Below are positions 6,928 through 9,309 of a stretch of DNA of 9,309 nt, piece by piece (within the stretch, counting starts at the first letter, position 1; each line of letters begins with the position of its first letter). This DNA comes from an uncultured Alphaproteobacteria bacterium (GTDB taxonomy: Bacteria; Pseudomonadota; Alphaproteobacteria; Bin95): positions 1 through 9,309 of the forward strand of contig CAJXVF010000057.1 in assembly GCA_913060845.1 (NCBI GenBank), given 5' to 3'. Both the position numbers and the translations under genes were made by a program. The notes under the pieces were generated by a model that did not search any database, was not told the DNA's origin, and saw only the letters and a list, made by a program, of their open reading frames with translations.

Positions 6928-7368
6928 CTATCTTGGCCGCGCCTCAGCGTGGGCGGTGAATTCTACTGTAGTGTCTGCAGTCGCCACGGCGACTGATCCG
7001 TAAATGGGTCAGCGTTGTTTCCAGGCTTTGACGAAAAACTTGGCGTCTTCCTGGCTGACGCCCCACAATTCGAACTCAACCCTGACCGCGTCATAGAGCG
7101 AAACGTCACCGGCTGGTTTGTCAAAATCACGATAGACGCCAACTTTGACTTCCATGCCATCCAGCGGCTTGGCTTCTTTCTGCGCGATCGTCTCCACCAT
7201 GTTTACGGCGCATGCGGAAATGGAGGCGCAGAACAGCTCGCCAGCCCCAACGGCGTCGCCGCCAGTATTTTCGGCGACCCAGTGATGATTGCGCGCATTG
7301 CAGATCGACCGACCCGCGACGCCCATACTGTAGCTTCGTGCTTCGTAGGCTAGAGCTAATCCTGCCAT
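6928..7368 (-). CDS. OsmC/Ohr-family protein with in-frame UGA at the second redox cysteine (candidate selenoprotein)
   Basis: OsmC/Ohr proteins are cytoplasmic dimeric thiol peroxidases that reduce organic hydroperoxides with two redox cysteines. The N-terminal part has Gly-Ala-Gly-Glu-Leu-Phe and then Ser-Ala-Cys53, the peroxidatic cysteine on the central helix. A TGA (7009-7011) is codon 120. The same frame continues as PIYGSVAVATADTTVEF and on to TAG at 6928-6930, giving 146 codons, normal for the family. Homologues have Cys-Pro at this point: E. coli OsmC Cys59 and Cys125 are 66 apart, here 67. The TGA therefore replaces the expected cysteine, as in a selenoprotein, and a SECIS-like stem follows. 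If read as stop, the protein is 119 residues and lacks the second cysteine and last strand. Start ATG 7368 has GGGAGG (7374-7379) 5 nt upstream. Alternative: a nonsense mutation of TGC/TGT, or a sequencing error. Confidence 0.8.
6978..6995 (-). promoter_or_regulatory. SECIS-like stem-loop downstream of the in-frame UGA
   Basis: On the minus-strand mRNA, CAGUCGC (6995-6989) pairs perfectly with GCGACUG (6984-6978) around a 4-nt loop, CGUG. The loop begins 20 nt after the UGA at 7011-7009. Bacterial SECIS elements lie inside the coding region just after the UGA, with a short apical loop that has a G among its first bases, roughly 16-37 nt from the UGA. This hairpin meets those rules as I remember them. 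It has no obvious bulged U like that of E. coli fdhF. It could also be chance structure in GC-rich DNA. Confidence 0.55.
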
Positions 7369-7596
7369 TGCAGCCTCCCGATCAAAACCTAGCAGTAACT
7401 TTCGCAGAGAAATTGGTAGGTGGCAAATCCCAAAACCACCTTCGAAGAGTTACGGTAAGCACCATGTATGCCGCCGATAAGATCAACACTTCTCAGAATT
7501 GTCATAAGTACTCGCCAAGCATTCTCATTCTTGGCATGCTGCAATAGCTAATGCTGCAGAAACGCCAGGCTCTCGAGTGGAACCGGGCTGATCCAT
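7369..7596. promoter_or_regulatory. Divergent intergenic region between the OsmC-family and catalase-family genes
   Basis: This 228-bp region must hold both promoters. Visible structure: GCCAAG (7514-7519) with CTTGGC (7530-7535), a perfect 6-bp inverted repeat with a 10-nt spacer. GGTGG (7419-7423) with CCACC (7436-7440) is nested inside an imperfect repeat of GTAACTTTCG (7394-7403) with CGAAGAGTTAC (7443-7453). The nested pair falls in the leader of the OsmC-family transcript. CTGCA (7539-7543) and TGCAG (7555-7559) also flank an AT-rich core. None matches an operator I can name, and I see no consensus promoter pair. Confidence 0.35.
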
Positions 7597-8775
7597 TTGG
7601 GGGAATTCACAAAGACTATCCATCGAAGCTTAAATCATTGGGTCTTGGCGATTTCGGTCGGGTTGGCCTCAGCAATGGCTCTAACGCCGAATATTGGCTT
7701 GGCGGATGAAACGAAGAATAAAGCGCTTGCATCATCATACCCTGAGCCGAATACGGCGCTGGGTGAACAGCTGCAACCAGAAGAGATCGAGTCAGCCCAA
7801 GCCATTGCCGAAATCATCGGCCAGACATTACGAAGAAAATACTCTGACGGCTCTGTGCGTCGGGACGCGCATCCGAAGGCCCATGGTTGTGTACGCGCTG
7901 ATTTCACAGTGCCGCAGGATCTTAAACTGCGCTTCGCCAAGGGAGTATTTCAGCCAGGGCAAACCTACCCGGCATGGATCCGCTTTTCGAATGGGGATGA
8001 GAATCCAAATCGCGCCGATGGTGAGGGGGATGGCAGAGGTATGGCGATCAAGCTGATGGACGTGAAAGGCGACTTCATCGATGCGGCATCTGCTGCGGAT
8101 GGCACACATGACTTCATCATGATCAGCCACCCAGTGTTCCTGCTAGATAGCCCGAACGACTATGTTTCGCTGATTAGGGCCGTCAATGCTGAAGGGTTTT
8201 TCGCTGGATTATTGAAACCCGTAAAGGCCGCGTTGGCACTTGGCATTACTGGCCTGCGGAATACGAGTGCGACAACCAGTTTGAAGATCGATAATCCCCT
8301 GAACACTCGCTACTGGTCCATGACGCCATATGGGTTGGGGACGGGAGAGGGTCAGGAAGCGGTCAAATTCTTGGCAAGGCCTTGCACGCAGCGGCCGCAT
8401 GATGTGCCCGATGACCCGGACCCGAATTTTCTTCGCGCCGCCATGCAGGACACGCTGAACAGAGGCCCAGCCTGTATGGAGTTTCTAATGCAACCGCGCA
8501 CGTCGCCTGCGATGAGCGTCGAAGATACGCAAACGGAATGGGAAGAAGCGGAAGCGCCGTTCTACACCGTTGCCCGGATCACAATCCCCAAGCAGGTTTT
8601 TGATACTAAAGCCCAGCATGAATTCTGTGAGAACTTGTCGTTCAATCCATGGCATGCCTTGAAGGCGCATAAGCCACTCGGCGCGGTGAATAGAATGCGG
8701 AAGGCGGTCTACAAGGCGATCAGCGGCCTGCGTCACGAGATGAATGACGCGCCGAGCGCTGAGCCAAAGCCTTAA
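7597..8775 (+). CDS. Exported catalase-family haem protein (small catalase-related)
   Basis: About 392 residues, belonging to the small catalase-related proteins found in many proteobacteria. Haem-based peroxide, lipid-hydroperoxide or alkene chemistry is plausible; the true substrate is unknown. The N-terminus has Lys and Arg, a hydrophobic run near residues 16-29 and a likely signal-peptidase site around Gly-Leu-Ala36-Asp, so the protein is probably periplasmic. The distal haem His is likely His96 in KAHGCVRADF. Next come WIRFSNGD, a Gly-Arg-Gly-Met-Ala-Ile-Lys segment, HDFIMISHPVFL, and the terminal NPWHALKAHKPLGAVNRMR characteristic of this group. I do not see the Arg-x-x-x-Tyr proximal ligand motif of true catalases. 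The start is uncertain: TTG 7597 keeps the signal peptide but has no good Shine-Dalgarno. It converges on a RoxA-like gene often found with such proteins. Confidence 0.8.
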   Translation: MGEFTKTIHRSLNHWVLAISVGLASAMALTPNIGLADETKNKALASSYPEPNTALGEQLQPEEIESAQAIAEIIGQTLRRKYSDGSVRRDAHPKAHGCVRADFTVPQDLKLRFAKGVFQPGQTYPAWIRFSNGDENPNRADGEGDGRGMAIKLMDVKGDFIDAASAADGTHDFIMISHPVFLLDSPNDYVSLIRAVNAEGFFAGLLKPVKAALALGITGLRNTSATTSLKIDNPLNTRYWSMTPYGLGTGEGQEAVKFLARPCTQRPHDVPDDPDPNFLRAAMQDTLNRGPACMEFLMQPRTSPAMSVEDTQTEWEEAEAPFYTVARITIPKQVFDTKAQHEFCENLSFNPWHALKAHKPLGAVNRMRKAVYKAISGLRHEMNDAPSAEPKP

Positions 8776-8820
8776 GGCTGAACCATCTTTGCAGTCTTCG
8801 GACGTACTTGAACGGTGTGT

Positions 8821-8853
8821 CTGGGCGCAGGAAATCGAGCTTGCTGCGCCCAG
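8821..8853. terminator. Perfect hairpin between convergent catalase-family and cytochrome genes
   Basis: CTGGGCGCAG (8821-8830) and CTGCGCCCAG (8844-8853) form a perfect 10-bp GC-rich stem with a 13-nt loop. It is 45 bp after the catalase-family stop and 9 bp beyond the stop of the minus-strand fragment, so it fits a shared bidirectional terminator. No T-run follows on either strand. Confidence 0.55.
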
Positions 8854-8862
8854 CTAGCACTA

Positions 8863-9255
8863 TCAGAGCGACTTCATATATTCGACGAGCGCTTCACGAT
8901 CTCGCTTGCTAAAATTGCGCGCGCCGTATTCATGGCCTTGATTGCTGTTGCCCTCGATGACGGTGCCATCTTCGTCCCGCGCTTTGAACTTGGAGGCCCG
9001 TCCGTCAGCCGGTTCCGCATCGACGTAACCTACTTCTTGAGTGTCGAATTCTAGGTTCCCGACCCAGAACTCTTTCTTTCGCTCATCGGCAGGCAGCAGC
9101 AGCTCATAGAGTGATGCGACTGAACCGTTGTGCAGGTAGGGCGCCGTCGCCCAGATGCCGTCCAGCGGACGCGCCTTGTAGGCCAGGATCGGAACATCCT
9201 TGGTGGTCAGGCAGGTCGCGCGTTCGCCAGCACGCGGGTCAAACGGGCTGGGTGC
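8863..9255 (-). pseudogene. RoxA-like di-haem cytochrome c peroxidase family protein, 3' fragment
   Basis: The minus-strand frame from 9255 to TGA at 8863-8865 encodes the last ~130 residues of a RoxA-like/di-haem cytochrome c peroxidase family protein. Diagnostic runs are YKARPLDGIWATAPYLHNGS, then YELLLPADER, FWVGNLEFD and GNSNQGHEYGARNFS, and a C-terminal helix ending EYMKSL. The two CxxCH haem sites lie in the missing N-terminal part. Upstream of about 9255 the similarity stops and the frame meets TGA at 9271-9273, so the gene is cut there, probably by inserted DNA. Full-length homologues are periplasmic oxidases or peroxidases often encoded next to a catalase-family protein. No start codon or ribosome site serves this fragment, and it is unlikely to be functional. 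Confidence 0.7.
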
Positions 9256-9309
9256 TAGAGCGGATTTGGATCATTCCGGTTCATAGCCGCATGCAGTGAA
9301 GAAGCTTCG
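9256..9309. mobile_element. Possible insertion-element boundary truncating the cytochrome gene
   Basis: The sequence beyond the CTAG at 9255-9258 (starting GAGCGGATTTGG) does not continue the cytochrome reading frame and has stops in that frame. A TA or CTAG junction is a common insertion-element target site. No transposase or inverted repeat can be seen in the 54 bp available, so the element type is not identified. Confidence 0.35.

Noticed and set aside
7009..7368. Annotating the OsmC-family gene as a complete 119-residue protein
   Set aside because: It would end just before the conserved Cys-Pro site and lack the final strand, while the same frame continues with family-like sequence.
7015..7547. 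Plus-strand open frames opposite and beside the OsmC-family gene
   Set aside because: They mirror the conserved minus-strand gene or run into the intergenic region, with Arg-rich or patternless translations.
9271..9273. In-frame TGA upstream of the cytochrome fragment as a second selenocysteine codon
   Set aside because: The residues upstream of this TGA do not resemble the cytochrome family and the position is not a redox cysteine site; an insertion boundary explains it better.

Overview
The window looks like a chromosomal stretch of a proteobacterium, most likely an alphaproteobacterium. The reasons are moderately high G+C, a tyrosine/ketone-body catabolic gene set, a class III ene-reductase, and a catalase-family protein near a RoxA-like di-haem protein. 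I cannot fix the genus. Both ends carry signs of mobile DNA. The left end is the 3' end of an IS3-family element that cuts an ArsR-type regulator. The right end has a decapitated cytochrome gene that stops abruptly at a likely insertion boundary.

Layout, left to right. 1-141: IS3-family transposase C-terminus and right inverted repeat. 142-280: ArsR-family C-terminal remnant. 409-735: ArsC/Spx-fold glutaredoxin-like protein. 795-1682: TauD/TfdA Fe(II)/2-oxoglutarate dioxygenase. 1857-3032: old-yellow-enzyme type oxidoreductase. 3147-4508: homogentisate 1,2-dioxygenase (hmgA). 4610-5398: D-3-hydroxybutyrate dehydrogenase. 5545-6240 and 6244-6867: the two subunits of succinyl-CoA:3-ketoacid CoA-transferase. 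All of these intact genes are on the + strand. After a hairpin at 6887-6919 comes a minus-strand OsmC-family gene (6928-7368). It is divergent from an exported catalase-family haem protein (7597-8775). That gene converges, across a perfect hairpin (8821-8853), on a minus-strand 3' fragment of a RoxA-like di-haem cytochrome gene (8863-9255).

The central genes make metabolic sense together. HmgA opens the ring of homogentisate, made from tyrosine and phenylalanine, and that pathway ends in fumarate and acetoacetate. 3-Hydroxybutyrate dehydrogenase also yields acetoacetate, and ScoAB activates acetoacetate to acetoacetyl-CoA. The usual intermediate enzymes, maleylacetoacetate isomerase and fumarylacetoacetase, are not in the window.

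The most striking observation is in the OsmC-family gene. Its conventional frame stops at a TGA exactly where the family has its second redox cysteine, 67 residues after the first. The same frame then continues for 26 more codons with a recognisable OsmC C-terminus starting Pro-Ile-Tyr-Gly. A 7-bp perfect stem with a CGUG loop starts 13 nt after the UGA, and its loop begins 20 nt after it. This is the layout expected of a bacterial selenocysteine codon with its SECIS element, so the gene is a strong candidate OsmC-like selenoprotein of 146 residues, not a truncated 119-residue protein. A simple nonsense mutation is the main alternative.
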